Assembly: GCF_000004195.4 (NCBI RefSeq)
Contig: NC_030680.2
Span: 145,059,545 to 145,123,544 of the forward strand
Length of the DNA stretch: 64,000 nucleotides
Direction: 5' to 3'
DNA from: Xenopus tropicalis
Taxonomy: Eukaryota; Chordata; Amphibia; Anura; Pipidae
In this document: piece after piece, positions 23,866 to 44,984 of the stretch
Position numbering within the stretch: the stretch's first letter is position 1
Layout: each line of letters starts with the position of its first letter
Notes under the pieces: generated by a model
What the model saw: only the letters and a program-made list of their open reading frames with translations
What the model was told of the DNA's origin: nothing
Databases searched by the model: none
Made by a program: the position numbers and the translations under genes

Positions 23866-24359
23866 AAACTACACCCCCAAACAATGTAGGTCTCTATAAA
23901 AATATATTGCATAAACAGCTCCTATGTAAAACCCTGCTTCATCTAAATAAACCATTTTCATATAAATATACTTATTTAGCAGTATGTGCCATTGGGTAAT
24001 CCTAAATAGGAAACTGCCATTTTATGTACTAAGGGCCGCCCCCTGGGATCATAGGAGTTACAGTGCACACAAACAAGCCAAGGCACACATACATGCTAGG
24101 CCCCATCAGCCAATGAATGGGCAGAGTTCTGCCTTTTGCTGCCACACTACTTCCTGTTACAGTTAGAATTGCATCACTTCCTGTCAGCTGATCTCTGAGG
24201 GAGCACACAGCCCATCAGTAAATGGCGGCTCAAGGGAAAGGATGTAAAAGGGCAATATTTACTGATATATATATTCCAGTTTGGGGAGATTCTTTAATAG
24301 GTCACTTAACATAATATAAACTGTCTGTTGGTTACGTATTCATTCTGGGGGTGTAGTTT
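23866..24359. mobile_element. 490-bp MITE, copy 2
   Basis: Ends AAACTACACCCCCAAACAATG and CATTCTGGGGGTGTAGTTT. It is collinear with 11087-11570 and differs by scattered substitutions and a few small indels. Confidence 0.75.
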
Positions 24360-25251
24360 CCATGTATAAATCAGGAATCTGAAAGATGCATTCTACAGTT
24401 TGGGCACCCTGGCTTCATGTGATCTGTTTGGGGCTTATTCTTCTCTGCTGGGTGGGAATTTTGTAGGTCTCTGCAATTCCCAATGTACACTAAAAAAACA
24501 AAACATCATTGGCACCTCCATATGAACCCAAATTGTATTGGGTGCCTAACAGAGAGATACCATAGAACTATACCAGAATGGGTATTCCTTGGTTCTAAGC
24601 ATGATTTAACAGGAACAGACCCCCTATATTTGCTCATAAAACTACAGTAACATAGGAAATTTCAGAACATATTCTTTTTCAATGTATAAGCATTAAAATA
24701 AATCCAAGAACCCAACTGAATTTTGTGCTGAGTAGGGTACAGCATCCTACCCTATATAATTAGAAGGGAGACACTGAGCGCTGACAGCAAGGTGCCACCT
24801 ACTCTGGAGGGAACTGCCAAGTTTAACAAATGTTTGAAATAAAATGTGTCTGGAACCTGATAATTTTACTATGGATTTTCAACCTAAAGAAAAACGAGTA
24901 AAAAGGCATTTAATCCTACCTAAAGGATTTTTGTAACGAGCACATTTTAACTTCTATACTTCCTCTGTACTGGTTCCAGGAGCAGAAGGAATTAAAGGGG
25001 ATATAAACCCTGCTGCACTGCAAAACTCAGCAACACTTTACTCTTTATTAACACTTTATTGTTGGACTACAAATCCTAATGTAACATATTATCAAGGTTA
25101 AGGCATGGTGGGAGCTATAGTACTGCAACATCAGGGCTGTATTCTTAAAGCAACATTGTACAATAACACTTTTCCCCAGCTCCTCCCAGCCAGTGACTTC
25201 ATTAAAATGCAAAAGAATTCACCAATGAGGAGCTGTCGATATCCGGCTCCA
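24360..25251. other. no gene seen
   Basis: Intergenic or upstream intron sequence without supported features. Confidence 0.35.
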
Positions 25252-25495
25252 TGTAGATTGTAAGCTCTTTTGGGCAGGGCTCTCTTCACCTCTTGTATCG
25301 GTTACTGATTGCTTTATATGTTACTACTTGTAGATTGTAAGCTCTTTTGGGCAGGGCTCTCTTCCCCTCCTGTATCGGTTACTGATTGCTTTATATGTTA
25401 CTCTGTATGTCCAATGTATAAAACCCACTTATTGTACAGCGCTGCGGGATATGTTGGCGGTTTATAAATTTTTTTAATAATAATAATAATAATGT
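25252..25495 (+). mobile_element. L2-like LINE/SINE 3' tail with a duplicated module
   Basis: tagattgtaagctcttttgg and gcagggctctctt, then tgtacagcgctgcgg and a taataataa tail, are the conserved 3' end of L2-like elements. The first module (about 75 bp) is present twice in direct order, at 25255 and 25331. Confidence 0.65.
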
Positions 25496-25639
25496 TATTT
25501 GTTTCTGCAATTGGATGCAATAAACACATTTTCCCAATGCCAAGCAACTGTCCTTTATCCCCATGTTTGATTCCAGTGTGATATTATAAAGCAAAAATAT
25601 GACTCAATAATCTCTGTATGCAAGATACCTGACATAGTG

Positions 25640-25900
25640 CTGGGAATCAGCAGTCTCTGGTCAATTCTCTTGGATCACCAAGATTTTCAGAAACTTCTAC
25701 AGTTACACTACACTAGTGCTCAGCCCTGACCTGCCCTTTCCCAACCCGAGCCAGCGAGCTGTCATTACTTATATACCTGCTCCACCTCTCTATGACATCA
25801 CCAGTGGGGGCGGGGCAGAGACAGATATATAATAAAAGATGGCAGACAGTCGACCACTGCTCACTACCCGCGAAAAAAGTGTTTCTCCAACCCAAACTTG
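25640..25900 (-). promoter_or_regulatory. promoter-like block, possibly repeat-derived
   Basis: On the minus strand a GC-box (ccccgccccc, near 25808-25817), a CRE-like TGATGTCA and a TATATAAG follow one another within 60 bp, 3.2 kb upstream of gene B exon 22425-22581. The order fits a minus-strand promoter. However, similar blocks occur in frog dispersed repeats, so this could be part of a transposon. Confidence 0.25.
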
Positions 25901-27143
25901 GAAAAATCCCCAGCAGGCCCTTTCTTTTTTTTTTTTATATAATGCAGAGCATAACTAAACCAGTAAAGGGAAAACTCATTTAGACACAAGATAATAGAAT
26001 AATAATTTGCATTGTAATTGAAACCTTAAGTAAAACAAGCTTTTGTATGAGAAATAGGGCAAATATCTGTGCCCGTGTCCTTGCGTGACATTCATACAAT
26101 AGTTGTGCGTCGGGCTTGGCTGAAGTATCCACTTGGCAGTATCTGGTGTCTGCCGACTAGAGTTTTCCTTGTCCGCCATTCTGCCCGTGGCACAACTCAA
26201 TTAAACAAGACACAGTGGATACACTGCAGGAATGAAACCCAACCCTTGCTTACACTGGAAACACAGCCCTCGCTGATTCCTCTGCATCATTTATGGCCTT
26301 ATTGAAAACATTTTGCTTTAAACATTTACAGGATGTCTCTTCTTTAACAAAAGTTGGCGAGATCACACCATGTTGGGCGTCTTTGCTGCCAGAGGTAATG
26401 ACTGTCCCATTTACATGACAACTGAGCATGTCTGCCAAATTCTATATCGCTGGGGGATATCGGAATACCTTGCTATTTGCAGGTTAATAAGTATTGTAAC
26501 CCTATCTCTGTGCGAGTAATTCAAACGCAGACAGCGACTTGCAGCAACCTAATAACTTCTAGTGAGTGAAATGTATTATAATTGAATCAGGCTCAAAGTG
26601 GCTTTCATGAGTTAGAAGCTGATATAAGTAATCATTCCATTCAAACATCAACCACCCAAGTTAATTTAGAATTGAGTGCACGGTAACCATCATTGAGAGT
26701 CTACTGTAACCCCTTGCCTTGCAGTAGCTGAGCCGTTTACTGAGCGACTAGCTAGCATTGCACTACAGCTCCCAGCATCCCTTTACAGCTACTGAGCGTT
26801 GGACTGCACAAGGCTACTCATGCATTTGCAATCATAGATTCCCTTAGAGGTGTATTTGCCCTTTCATTGCAATAAAACAAGGCTGCCCGTCACAATGATG
26901 GTCACTTATGAGTAGCTGGGTCACTGGTTCTTGAACACATTTGGCTGATCTGAATGGAAACCAGGACCAGGGATCTAATGTGGCAGATAAAGATAACAAA
27001 AGTTGGATGAATAAACATAGTTTTATATAGAGAAACTTTTTGCACCCTGCACAATGGAATATGTCCTGGAGCCACCTTGCTTTATGTGCCCCTTAGCGCT
27101 CCTGCTGTGCCTCCTCAAATAACCCCCCACAATTTTTCATTTT
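25901..27143. other. spacer between the S100-like genes A and B
   Basis: No exon found. The repeat-free part 26440-26720 contains several TAAT-type sites and may be a conserved non-coding block. Confidence 0.35.
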
Positions 27144-27287
27144 TCACACAACATACCTGTTGTATTGGACAATGTTTTGAAGATACATCTCCTGCAGCTC
27201 AGTCGTGATTTCAGTGATAAATTCAATGAACTCCAGAAAGTCGACCTCACCGTCTCCATCCAAATCCAGCATTGACATGGCATCTTT
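27144..27287 (-). CDS. S100-like gene A, exon with second EF-hand
   Basis: The acceptor is ttttttattgcag before AAAGATGCC. It encodes KDAMSMLDLDGDGEVDFLEF, then a helix IEFITEITTELQEMYLQ and ends YNRYVV-stop. The bases AACAG/GTATGT seven codons from the end form a strong donor (exon end 27157), so splicing to a further exon is possible. Confidence 0.8.
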   Translation of the reverse strand, partial: KDAMSMLDLDGDGEVDFLEFIEFITEITTELQEMYLQNIVQYNRYVV

Positions 27288-30200
27288 CTGCAATAAAAAA
27301 GATAAACACTTTGCTCTAGTGTGGCCCAGTCCAGCCATATGGGCAGAAGATGCTGGTGATGGGGAACCCTGTTTGTCATGTTCAGGTCTCCCAACAAACC
27401 CCTCCAGTGGCCTTGGAGGCAAGTGTTGGTTGCATAAAACCCAAGTGTACTGCCAAACAGAAACTCCTGTAGGCTGCAGTCCACATAGGGGCTTCCAAAT
27501 AGCCAATCACAGCCCTTACTTGGCACCCCTGGGAACTTTTGTTATGCATGTGTTGCTCCTTGGCACTTTTTACATTTGAAAAAAGATTGAGGATCTCTTC
27601 TCTACAGCAATGTCCAACCTGCAGTCCTCCTAACATCTTTCCAAGGCCTTTTCTCCTTCTCTTAATACGCCAGAGGGATTTATTAGTTCTGAATCCCCCT
27701 TTATTACACCATTAGACCTTACGCACATTTCCCTACAGGTCCTACTAACACTACTGGATCTCTGTCCGTTCACTTTCTGTATATACCCTTACATGCTATT
27801 ACTTGGGTGGTGAAGATAAAATAAATGTACTCTAGATCTTACAGAGGAATCAATATGATCCCAATTTACAAAAGGCCACTACAGCTTCAAATTGTAATGG
27901 CATTGGGAAAATAAAAGAATGTCATTGATGCCCAAGATATGAACTCTGTTTTCCTTCCAGTTCTACAACGATGACGTCTCACAGCCCTAAAAGTCTTATT
28001 GGAGCAATGAAATAACTGCTGCTCCTGCTTAATCTATTCTGCTGAAATCCATGATTTAATGCAATAACAGCTTGAGGTTCTCTCTGCAGCCATTGCATAA
28101 AAGTATGAATTGGAAATATCTCCCTTGGCTATAGCCAAAGGGCAAAATTGGAAGGGAATGATGAGTGTATGTGCAATCAATGAAATATACAGTAAACCCT
28201 GAGCAGGGGGATAAATAACTACAAATCAGAATGAATCATACACTATTCATCACATATTAGAAATACACCTTTGATATGGACGTCACCACTGAACTATAAG
28301 AGTAATAAATATTGTCAGGCTGAGGGAATGCATAAAATGATGCACTATGGTAGAGAACCATCATTGAAAAGGGGGTCAAATTAGAAATTCTTACTTGCGT
28401 CAGTCAAAGAATAGTGGGAAGTAGCCTAGTTTTAGTATAAAACTGATATACCTGAAAATGTAAACCCGCAGGCTATACTAGAATGGTGGAACTGCCTCCT
28501 TGCACAACAGCAGCCCTGGGTTTTATGACTGGGTCACTACATTGCAGGATCAGAACACTTATAGGAACCAACAGTTCCTACAAAAGGCTCATTTTGGTTC
28601 ATATCACGGCTCACTGCACAGGACGGTGGATCATTCAGAGCTAAACATTTTTATATGTAGGGATGAAGAACCTTTCTGGCTGTGGCACTTCCCTCAGTTA
28701 GAAAAGCATTAGGAAATCTTGTGCTTCCCATTTGATATTCCAGATTGTGTGATCCACAACCCCTGGCATTATATAATGTCTTATTTATATAATCTCTTTG
28801 ATTCCCCTGGGGCAAGGGTACAAAAATCCATAGCTCAAGGGTAGGAAACCCTAGAGAAGTCCAAGAGGAAGAGCCAGACTAAGGACTATCCCTGTTCCAG
28901 ATAGCCAGCAATACACTCAACTGACAAGATATAGCGGGGTTAGTACCCTGATGGGAGATCTACAAGATTAAGAAATTTAAGTACTATGAGTAGGGGTAGA
29001 AATAGAGCACCCACCTAGGAAAAATCCCAAGTGTCTCACAGGAGTTGACTTTGACTTATATTGCTGTCAGCAGGCACTGTCCGTTGACAATGACTGTTCA
29101 ATACACTGCTATTATTTGTGGCCGCAAACAAATCATTTGCTCTAAAATGTGCACTACATCATATAAAATGGCACCATCCTCCTGAGATTCATTGGCTGTC
29201 AAACCAGAATGTTTGTGGACTAGCCAGAGGGGACTTTGCCGGAGTCATGGATTGATTGGGTTATAACTAGGAACTCAATATGTGAAAACGGGTCAAGTTA
29301 GGGCAGTAGTTTTTTTTAGACTTGTTGGTTTTACACTTATTCAGGTGTCCTTAGCTCATAACAAAGTCACGGATGTATGAAAACATTACTGTACTGCCAT
29401 TCAGCAAAAGAATATCTAAGGCTGAAAATACATGTTCATCCCCAAATTTCACTGTACCTGACCTTCAGCCTGGGCTTCCAGTTATATCTAGTGAAGTATA
29501 TAGTTTTTCTCCTCAGTTCTCTGGAGCCCCCTAATGGGGAAACCCCAGGGAAGGAATGGTTAAAGCTCACAAATGAATCCCTCCCAGGCTTTATTACATA
29601 CAATATATAATTCACCGTTGTTACGAGGCTTAGAGAATATATTAAACATAAAACAAGCTCTTCTAGGAATAGTCCTACTGACACACAGAGCTGGCCAACA
29701 TATTGATGATCAATTTTTAACTGAAATGTTCACTACAAAGACACTGCACAATATTACTGGGCCAGGCAAAGCTCCATCACTCCTCTGGTAATGGACACTT
29801 TTTCCACTGCCACTGTAAATTATACCCACTATACAAACATAGTCAATTTATGTTGAACACCTCAAGACCAATTAAATTAACAATGAAACCAAAAGTGTCT
29901 ATTTAGACACAAAATTTGAAGTTAATGGTATGAAAAGATTTTAGTACAGGTATAGAACCCGTTATCCAGAATACTCAGGATCGAGGGTATTCCGTATAAG
30001 AGGTCTTTCTGTAATTTGGACCTTCATACCTTAAGTCTACTAAAAAAATCAATAAAACATTAAATACACCCAATAGGGCTGTTCTGCCCCCAATAAGGGG
30101 TAATTATATCTTAGTTGGGATCAAGTACAGGTACTGTTTTATTATTACAGAGAAAAGGGAATCATTTAACCATGAAATAAACCCAATAGGGCTGTTCTGC

Positions 30201-31112
30201 CCCCAATAAGGGGTAATTATATCTTAGTTGGGATCAAGTACAGGTACTGTTTTATTATTACAGAGAAAAGGGAATCATTTAACCATTAAATAAACCCAAT
30301 AGGGCTGTTCTGCCCCCAATAAGGGGTAATTATATCTTAGTTGGGATCAAGTACAGGTACTGTTTTATTATTACAGAGAAAAGGGAACCATTTAACCATT
30401 AAATAAACCCAATAGGGCTGTTCTGCCCCCAATAAGGGGTAATTATATCTTAGTTGGGATCAAGTACAGGTACTGTTTTATTATTACAGAGAAAAGGGAA
30501 TCATTTAACCATTAAATAAACCCAATAGGGCTGTTCTGCCCCCAATAAGGGATAATTATATCTTAGTTGGGATCAAGTACAGGTACTGTTTTATTATTAC
30601 AGAGAAAAGGGAATCATTTAACCATGAAATAAACCCAATAGGGCTGTTCTGCCCCCAATAAGGGGTAATTATATCTTAGTTGGGATCAAGTACAAGGTAC
30701 TGTTTTATTATTACAGAGAAAATCAATTTTAAAACTCTGAATTAATTGAATAAAATGGAGCCTATGGGAGATGGGCCTTTTGTAATTCCGAGCTTTTTAG
30801 ATATTGGGTTTCTGGATAAGGGATCCTATACCTGTAATGTGTTTCTCAGCTAGAACAGGTTGGGCAATGCTGTTTCATAGGTATCGTCTACAGATCAGAC
30901 AGTAATTAAAGTGAAATGCGTTGCCTGACACGAGCTGCATTGCATGCATTCAGGGCCGGCCTATGGACACTTACCCGATAGCAGCATGGGAGTTCCTGAG
31001 ACAGTAATACACCCAATTCTGATCTGTTCAGCCTCAGCTGGTCCCCTTCCTTGGCTGAGTACTTGTGAAAAACTTCCAGGAGACTGTAAACTGCCGATTC
31101 CACCGCTGCCAT
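27144..31112 (-). CDS. S100-like gene A, complete two-exon gene
   Basis: Two minus-strand exons, 30975-31112 and 27144-27287, join in phase 0 to give 93 residues, the normal S100 size. The ATG at 31112 is directly preceded in frame by TGA, so it is the start of this reading frame. EF-hand 1 has the S100-type loop SAKEGDQLRLNRSE. EF-hand 2 has the canonical loop DLDGDGEVDFLE with D, D, D, E, D and E at positions 1, 3, 5, 7, 9 and 12, so calcium binding is expected. The hinge between the hands (CCYR then KDAMSML) is about eight residues shorter than in S100B. The gene structure (start in the EF1 exon, stop in the EF2 exon) is that of classical S100 genes. It lies 1.8 kb downstream of the sentan stop codon in the same orientation. 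The paralogue name is unknown. Confidence 0.8.
27385..27620 (-). mobile_element. hAT-type MITE, inverted degenerate copy
   Basis: The reverse complement shows the caacacatgcataac and ccaagtaagggctgtgattg type blocks and the caaccaacacttgcctccaa-like block of the family at 52892-53198. Confidence 0.55.
29942..30838 (-). mobile_element. 112/113-bp-repeat TIR element, inverted copy in gene A intron
   Basis: Starts GTACAGGTATAGAACCCGTTATCC and ends GGATAAGGGATCCTATACCTGTA. About six units read as the reverse complement of the 9211-9840 array, in the sense direction of the minus-strand genes. Confidence 0.75.
30975..31112 (-). CDS. S100-like gene A, exon with start codon and first EF-hand
   Basis: Encodes 46 residues, MAAVESAVYSLLEVFHKYSA followed by KEGDQLRLNRSELGVLL and SQELPCCYR, and ends at CGG/GTAAGT. 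The S100 hallmark KYS-x-KEGD-x5-SEL is present. Confidence 0.85.
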
Positions 31113-31506
31113 CCTTCAGACCACACTCATCCCTATCACTTGCCTCTCAGCAACGGGGAAGGATCTGCCGGATATCTTGTTTACCTCCTGGCTGCCAAAG
31201 CAACTGGCGTCTATGTAAGGGGAGAAACTGGCAACTAGCAGAAAAGTGCCTATTCTGTGTTACATATATCTACACGGAGAAAACAATGGTTAGTAGGTTA
31301 AGGTGTGGCACTGGCACACAAACCTACTTTAGTTACTGGGTCAGTTTCTTGTGACCTGATATCCCTTCCACTAGTTATGATGAAATCTGTATACTGATCT
31401 GCACACAAACACAGAGACACCCAGGATTAAAGGGCAACAATAGTTTCAAATGAACATTGCTTCTTTTAATTACTTTTACAGCAAGGACTGACGTCACTGC
31501 ACGCAA
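31113..31506. other. gene A 5' flank
   Basis: The 5' untranslated exon of gene A may lie here. No clear TATA or acceptor was found before the ATG. Confidence 0.35.
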
Positions 31507-31690
31507 TTAAAGGGGAACTCTACCCAAACACAACTTAAGCTTTTTAAAAAGTAAATATAATTTCAACCAACTTTGCATTATACATCAATTAAAAAATGTA
31601 CAGCCTTTTCATGATTTTTAATGTAAAAATATGGTTTGGAACAGTTCCCTAAGCCCCGCCCCCTGTTTTCCTGCTGATCTGGCTGACTAC
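31507..31690. mobile_element. T2-related family B, partial inverted copy
   Basis: Opens TTAAAGGGGAACTC and then reads as the reverse complement of the right part of 33209-33750 (catgatttttaatgtaa, ggaacagttccctaagcccc). Confidence 0.6.
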
Positions 31691-32871
31691 TTGGGAAATG
31701 TTTTTTTCAAAACCCATCAGTTAATAGAGCTTCTCCAGCAGAATCCTGCATTGTAATCTGTTTTTCCCATGGGGCTAGCCATATTCTTCATTTCCCAGGG
31801 TGCCACAGTCATGTGACCTGTGCTCTGATAAACTTCAGTCACACTTTACTGCTGCGCTGCAAGTTGGAGTGATATCCCCCCCCCTCACCCCCAGCAGCCG
31901 ATCAGCAGAACAATGGGAAGGGAGCAAGATAGCAGCTCCCAGTAGGTATCAGAATAGCACTCAATAGTAAGAAATCCAAGTCCGGCTTGGGACTCCTCCA
32001 GTTACATGGGAGTAGGAGAAACAATAGGTTAGCTGAAAGCAGTTCTAATGTGTAGCGCTGGCTGAAAGCTCAGACTCAGGCACAATGCACTGAGATGGCG
32101 CCTACACACCGATACTAAAAAAATACATTTGTTGGTTCAAGAATAACATTTTAAATAGGAGAGTGAATTATTTGCAATGTGAACAGTGTAATATAGAAAT
32201 AGAGTGGTAGAGCAGTAGAGTGGAGGCATTTGGTATAACTTTGATATGAGAGCAGGTGATGTGGGTGGGTAACATGCAACATTACATTGCGCTTTTGCGG
32301 TTTAGCTAGGATAGCACAATATCTGATTATGGAAAGTTATATGTGTTGCTCCCCATAGGGGGACATTGTTTAACTAGGATATGAAGACATGTGATGTGGG
32401 AGAGTAATATGAAGTATTATATTGCTCCTTATGGGTGGACATGGTTTTGCTAGGAAGGGCGAGCATTTGATGATGGAAAGTTACATGGAACATTAGATTG
32501 CTCTTCAGAGGTTAACATGATTTAGTCAGGATATGAAGGTAGGTGATCCGGAAGAGCAGTATCATATTGTTCCTTAATGGTGGGCACCAGTTAGTTAGGA
32601 TAGAATGAATTTAATGATGAAAAATTACACAAAATACAGAAATGTATCCTCTTAGGTGGACACAGATCTCCTCTCAGGTGGAAAGTTCATTTGGGATATG
32701 GAGACAGGGGATGTTGGAGAGTAGCATGCAGCACCAGATTGCTCCTCAGCGGTGGGTAGCAGTTACTATGGATATGAGAGCAGGACCTGTGGGACATGCT
32801 GTATAGGGATACTCCTCTGACTTCTCTGGGGTTCTCCATTGTATAATTAGCAACATATTTATAATTACTGC
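31691..32871. other. sntn downstream flank
   Basis: Repeat-like text (gccagagtagtagagtgg type, irregular ggtggacat/ggatatg motifs at 32330-32790) without a gene. It contains the unfixed 3' untranslated part of sntn. Confidence 0.35.
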
Positions 32872-41356
<8,485 letters not shown>

Positions 41357-42237
41357 CTATAATAAAAAAGACAGAGATCGTTACTGGCACTAAAACTTCT
41401 ATTCATTTATTCCCTCACAGCGTCTGTCAGAACAGAAAATATATATGTGTGTTATATGTGCTGCTTTCTGCAACCTGGCAAATCCCTTTCTGCACTGCCC
41501 GATGGCAGCATTAATGGGACAGCGCCGGTTTCAAAGTCAATTTTAAATGTAATTACTATCGCAAGCGATATTCCTATATACCTCTCTGTACTCTGGGTCT
41601 GACTCTTGGAACAATGTAGCAGAAGTCAGTTCTTCAAGTCTGTTAATCAGCTGGCTTTTGCTACATCATTTCTGGAGTCAAAACCAGCAGTGCAGAGAAT
41701 AATTTATAATTGAAGAACATTTTTGTATTGGAAAATTGCATATAATTACATTTTTTCTTTCCCTATACAAAACAATCAGTTTATCTGTATTTTTCTTTGA
41801 CAGTTAAACTAAAGAATAATAAATGTGCTAAAATAGTTAATTAAAACATTTAATGAACACAGCCATATTTTAGGTGGGGGGGGGAGGCTTTAGTAGCCAA
41901 GGATCTCTGTTGGGCTGGTTGATCAGGGGTTAATTCCCTATGCAGGGGGCTCCCCTGTGCTGCGGCTGAGCAGCATACTGGCTGATATACTGGCTGATAA
42001 TGTTGCCTGTAATGTAGCTTTATGTAATGGACAGCAGACCCCTCACACTGAATGACCAGAAATGCCGCCATCTCATATTGACCCCAGATATGGGATGGGG
42101 AAGCCACATTTGTTTTTATCATAATTCTTTGTTTCTATAGCACCAACATATATTCTAAACAGCCAAATTACATATTTTTTAGGGGAATACATGGTCTAAG
42201 GGCTCATTCATGACCCAGGGGGAGGCAAGGTTTATCT
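41357..42237. other. upstream of the sntn micro-exon, no gene seen
   Basis: Should be part of the first sntn intron. No exon found. Confidence 0.35.
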
Positions 42238-42650
42238 TGAGGAGAAGGAAAGGCTAATAAAGAGTTAATCTCAAGCTGCAGGCATACCTTCAGTTCTCCC
42301 AATAGTGCCCTCAAGTCTCCCCATATTTCTCCCATTCAGATGGAAAAAAATGCCTCACTCCTGCACCAAGACCAAAACCAGTGTACATGCTCAGTTTGTA
42401 AGACTATGAGGAAGCTTCCTGCTGATTGGCTCAGATCCACATTCCTAAGGGGGGGGAGTGAGTTCTTAGCATTCCTGAGGAAAGGGGGAGCAGGAGGGGG
42501 GAGAAAGCAGAGAGCTGCATGTCTCTGGCAGAGGAAAACAGAGACAACAAATCTTTTAACAGAAGACTTTCTGTAAGTGCTTATGGCTGTAATTACATAG
42601 ACCTTTCTGATAAAGCTTACTGAGTTTTTACCTTTCCTTCTCCTCTAAAG
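42238..42650. mobile_element. MITE with AGGAGAAGGAAAGG ends
   Basis: The left end AGGAGAAGGAAAGGCTAA faces the right end CCTTTCCTTCTCCT. A second, shorter element with the same ends lies at 52208-52437. Confidence 0.6.
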
Positions 42651-43512
42651 TCACTAACTGGATCAACACTTGATCAACAATGAGAGTGGGCGATTATTCC
42701 AGCATACATCAATGTGTCTCAGGAAGATACTGAGTAAGAAGATTTGCTGAACTAGTCCTCTATACGTCTCAGGTATGAGAGATCCAGCTTTATATTATGT
42801 TAACACTCCACACATGAGAAACCTCAAGGACTATTTTGCTATGGTTCAATTAAGTGGATCAAATGGACATACCAATAAACTTAATTATGACATCTCTAGG
42901 GAGGGGCAGGGGCTTTTATTCTCCACCTACTTCACAACCTTTAAAACCTGAACACTAATTGGTGCACTGTCAGCTTGAGAAAGGGCCCCAAAACGTTGCT
43001 TCGTTAGTGTGTACTTGGGCTAATAAACACATTTTTGCACGGTTTATATATTCAGTGTGCTACTGGATTTTTTTGCTGTTGTATATTGATCCCCATACAA
43101 GGTGGGGCTCTCCCAGTATTTGCACCTGACACCCTTATGGGTGCACTAACAGAGGGTTGAGCTCCCCAATTGTCTGCTGTACCCTGGGGGCGCAAGGACA
43201 CGCCCCTTAGTGCTCATTCATAAACCACTTGTGCCCCCCTGCACTGAGTGCCAGATAAAAAATTTGGTGCTCAGTGACGAGGGCAGCATCAGGCGGAGCA
43301 GGTAACCCTGTCAGGGCCCCAATGCAGGCTCTGCCTCCTGTTGCTCCATACTTTGTGTGTCTGAGGTACGGGATGGGTAGGGGGGCACCTATGTGCCTGC
43401 CCGCCTCTCTTGAATTGAGTGCAGGGCAGAATCGCTCATCACTATTTGTAACTATAAATGCACATCTGTGGGATTGTTCATAACATTTCAGCAAGGTTTC
43501 CTGCAATACAAA
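42651..43512. other. repeat-rich spacer
   Basis: Contains a hairpin-bearing tail near 42974-43010 (gagaaagggccccaaaacgttg) resembling that at 13381-13430. No gene seen. Confidence 0.35.
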
Positions 43513-44186
43513 TACAGTACAAGTATGGGACGCGTTATCCAGAATGCTCAGGGCCTGGGGTTTTCTGGATAAGGGATCTTTCTGTAATTTGGATCTCCTA
43601 CTGTAAGTCTGCGAAAAAAAATAATTAAACAGTAATTAAACTCAATAGGATTATTTTGGCTCCAATAAGGGGTAATTATATCTTAGTTGGGATCAAGTAC
43701 AGGTACTGTTTTATTATTACAGAGAAAAGGGAATCATTTAACCATTAAATAAACCCAATAGGGCTGTTCTGCCCCCAATAAGGGGTAATTATATCTTAGT
43801 TGGGATCAAGTACAGGTACTGTTTTATTATTACAGAGAAAAGGGAATCATTTAACCATTAAATAAACCCAATAGGGCTGTTCTGCCCCCAATAAGGGGTA
43901 ATTATATCTTAGTTGGGATCAAGTACAGGTACTGTTTTATTATTACAGAGAAAAGGGAATCATTTAACCATTAAATAAACCCAATAGGGCTGTTCTGCCC
44001 CCAATAAGGGGTAATTATATCTTAGTTGGGATCAAGTACAGGTACTGTTTTATTATTACGGAGACAAAAGAAACCATTGAAAAATGTGAATTATTTAATT
44101 AAAATGGAGTCTATGGGAGATTACCTTTCTATAATTCAGAACTTTCTGAATAACGGGTTTCCGGATAAGGTGTCCGATACCTGTAC
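43513..44186 (-). mobile_element. 112/113-bp-repeat TIR element, inverted copy
   Basis: Ends are ACAAGTATGGGACGCGTTATCC and TAAGGTGTCCGATACCTGTA. About four tandem units are in the same direction as at 29942-30838. Confidence 0.75.
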
Positions 44187-44984
44187 TCATTTCCAGCTTG
44201 TGCTCCCTAATAGTGCGCCGGGAGATAGCGGCACAGTCTGACCCCGTCCCCAGTACTTCACGCTTTCATAGCCACAATCAGCAGCAATAACACAGAGATC
44301 CAACTCGTATGAGAAATTTATAGCAGAAACAATCATTTGCCACTTATAAATAGGAAAATAAATTGTCTTTTTATGCCCAATTATTGGTAAGGGAAGAGGC
44401 TCCTATTAATAACAGTTTTGGCACATATTTCCTTTTACAGTAGAAAACACTACCCGTTATTAGATATATTACCTTTTAGGCATTTTATCCTGAGCCCCCC
44501 AGTTGGCTCCACTTGCGCAGACCGGTAGCGTGCAGCTGGATGGAGCGACTCAATCTTCTATTAAACACTTAGCCGCAGCAACAGATTTTGTAGGATTTTT
44601 GTTGACTTTGTAATTGTGCTAAGCAACAGTGGCGTGCAACAAGTTCCAGCAAGCTGGGTTTTATTCAGCGCTCATTAGCCGGGCCCTTTGTTTACTCGGT
44701 TTAATTAGAGAAGAAAAGCAAATACCATTGCACAACTGCCCATGGAATGAGGCTCCGGGTGTTACAATGAGATATGTGCAGCTTGGCAGCTATTCTGCCC
44801 ACCCAAATGGCATTTAATAATATCCCTAAATGTGACTGTTTATTAATATGCACTTTTAATATTTTGAATTATGCAGCTGCATAGTGTGAAGTTGTTTCTT
44901 ATGTTCCGCAAAGCTTTCTTTTTTCTATAACTAGCTAATTAATTTAGTTAAATGCTCTGAATTGGTTTCAGACTAAGGCTTTGA
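44187..44984. other. repeat-free block, candidate conserved non-coding element
   Basis: No exon. 44480-44900 is free of recognised repeats, with GC-richer text and motifs such as ggtttaattagag and ctaattaatttag. Conservation untested. Confidence 0.3.

Larger units (their letters stand above)
27288..30974. other. intron of S100-like gene A
   Basis: GTAAGT donor after CGG and TTGCAG acceptor. It contains a degenerate hAT-type MITE and the 29942-30838 element. The rest shows no gene. Confidence 0.7.
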
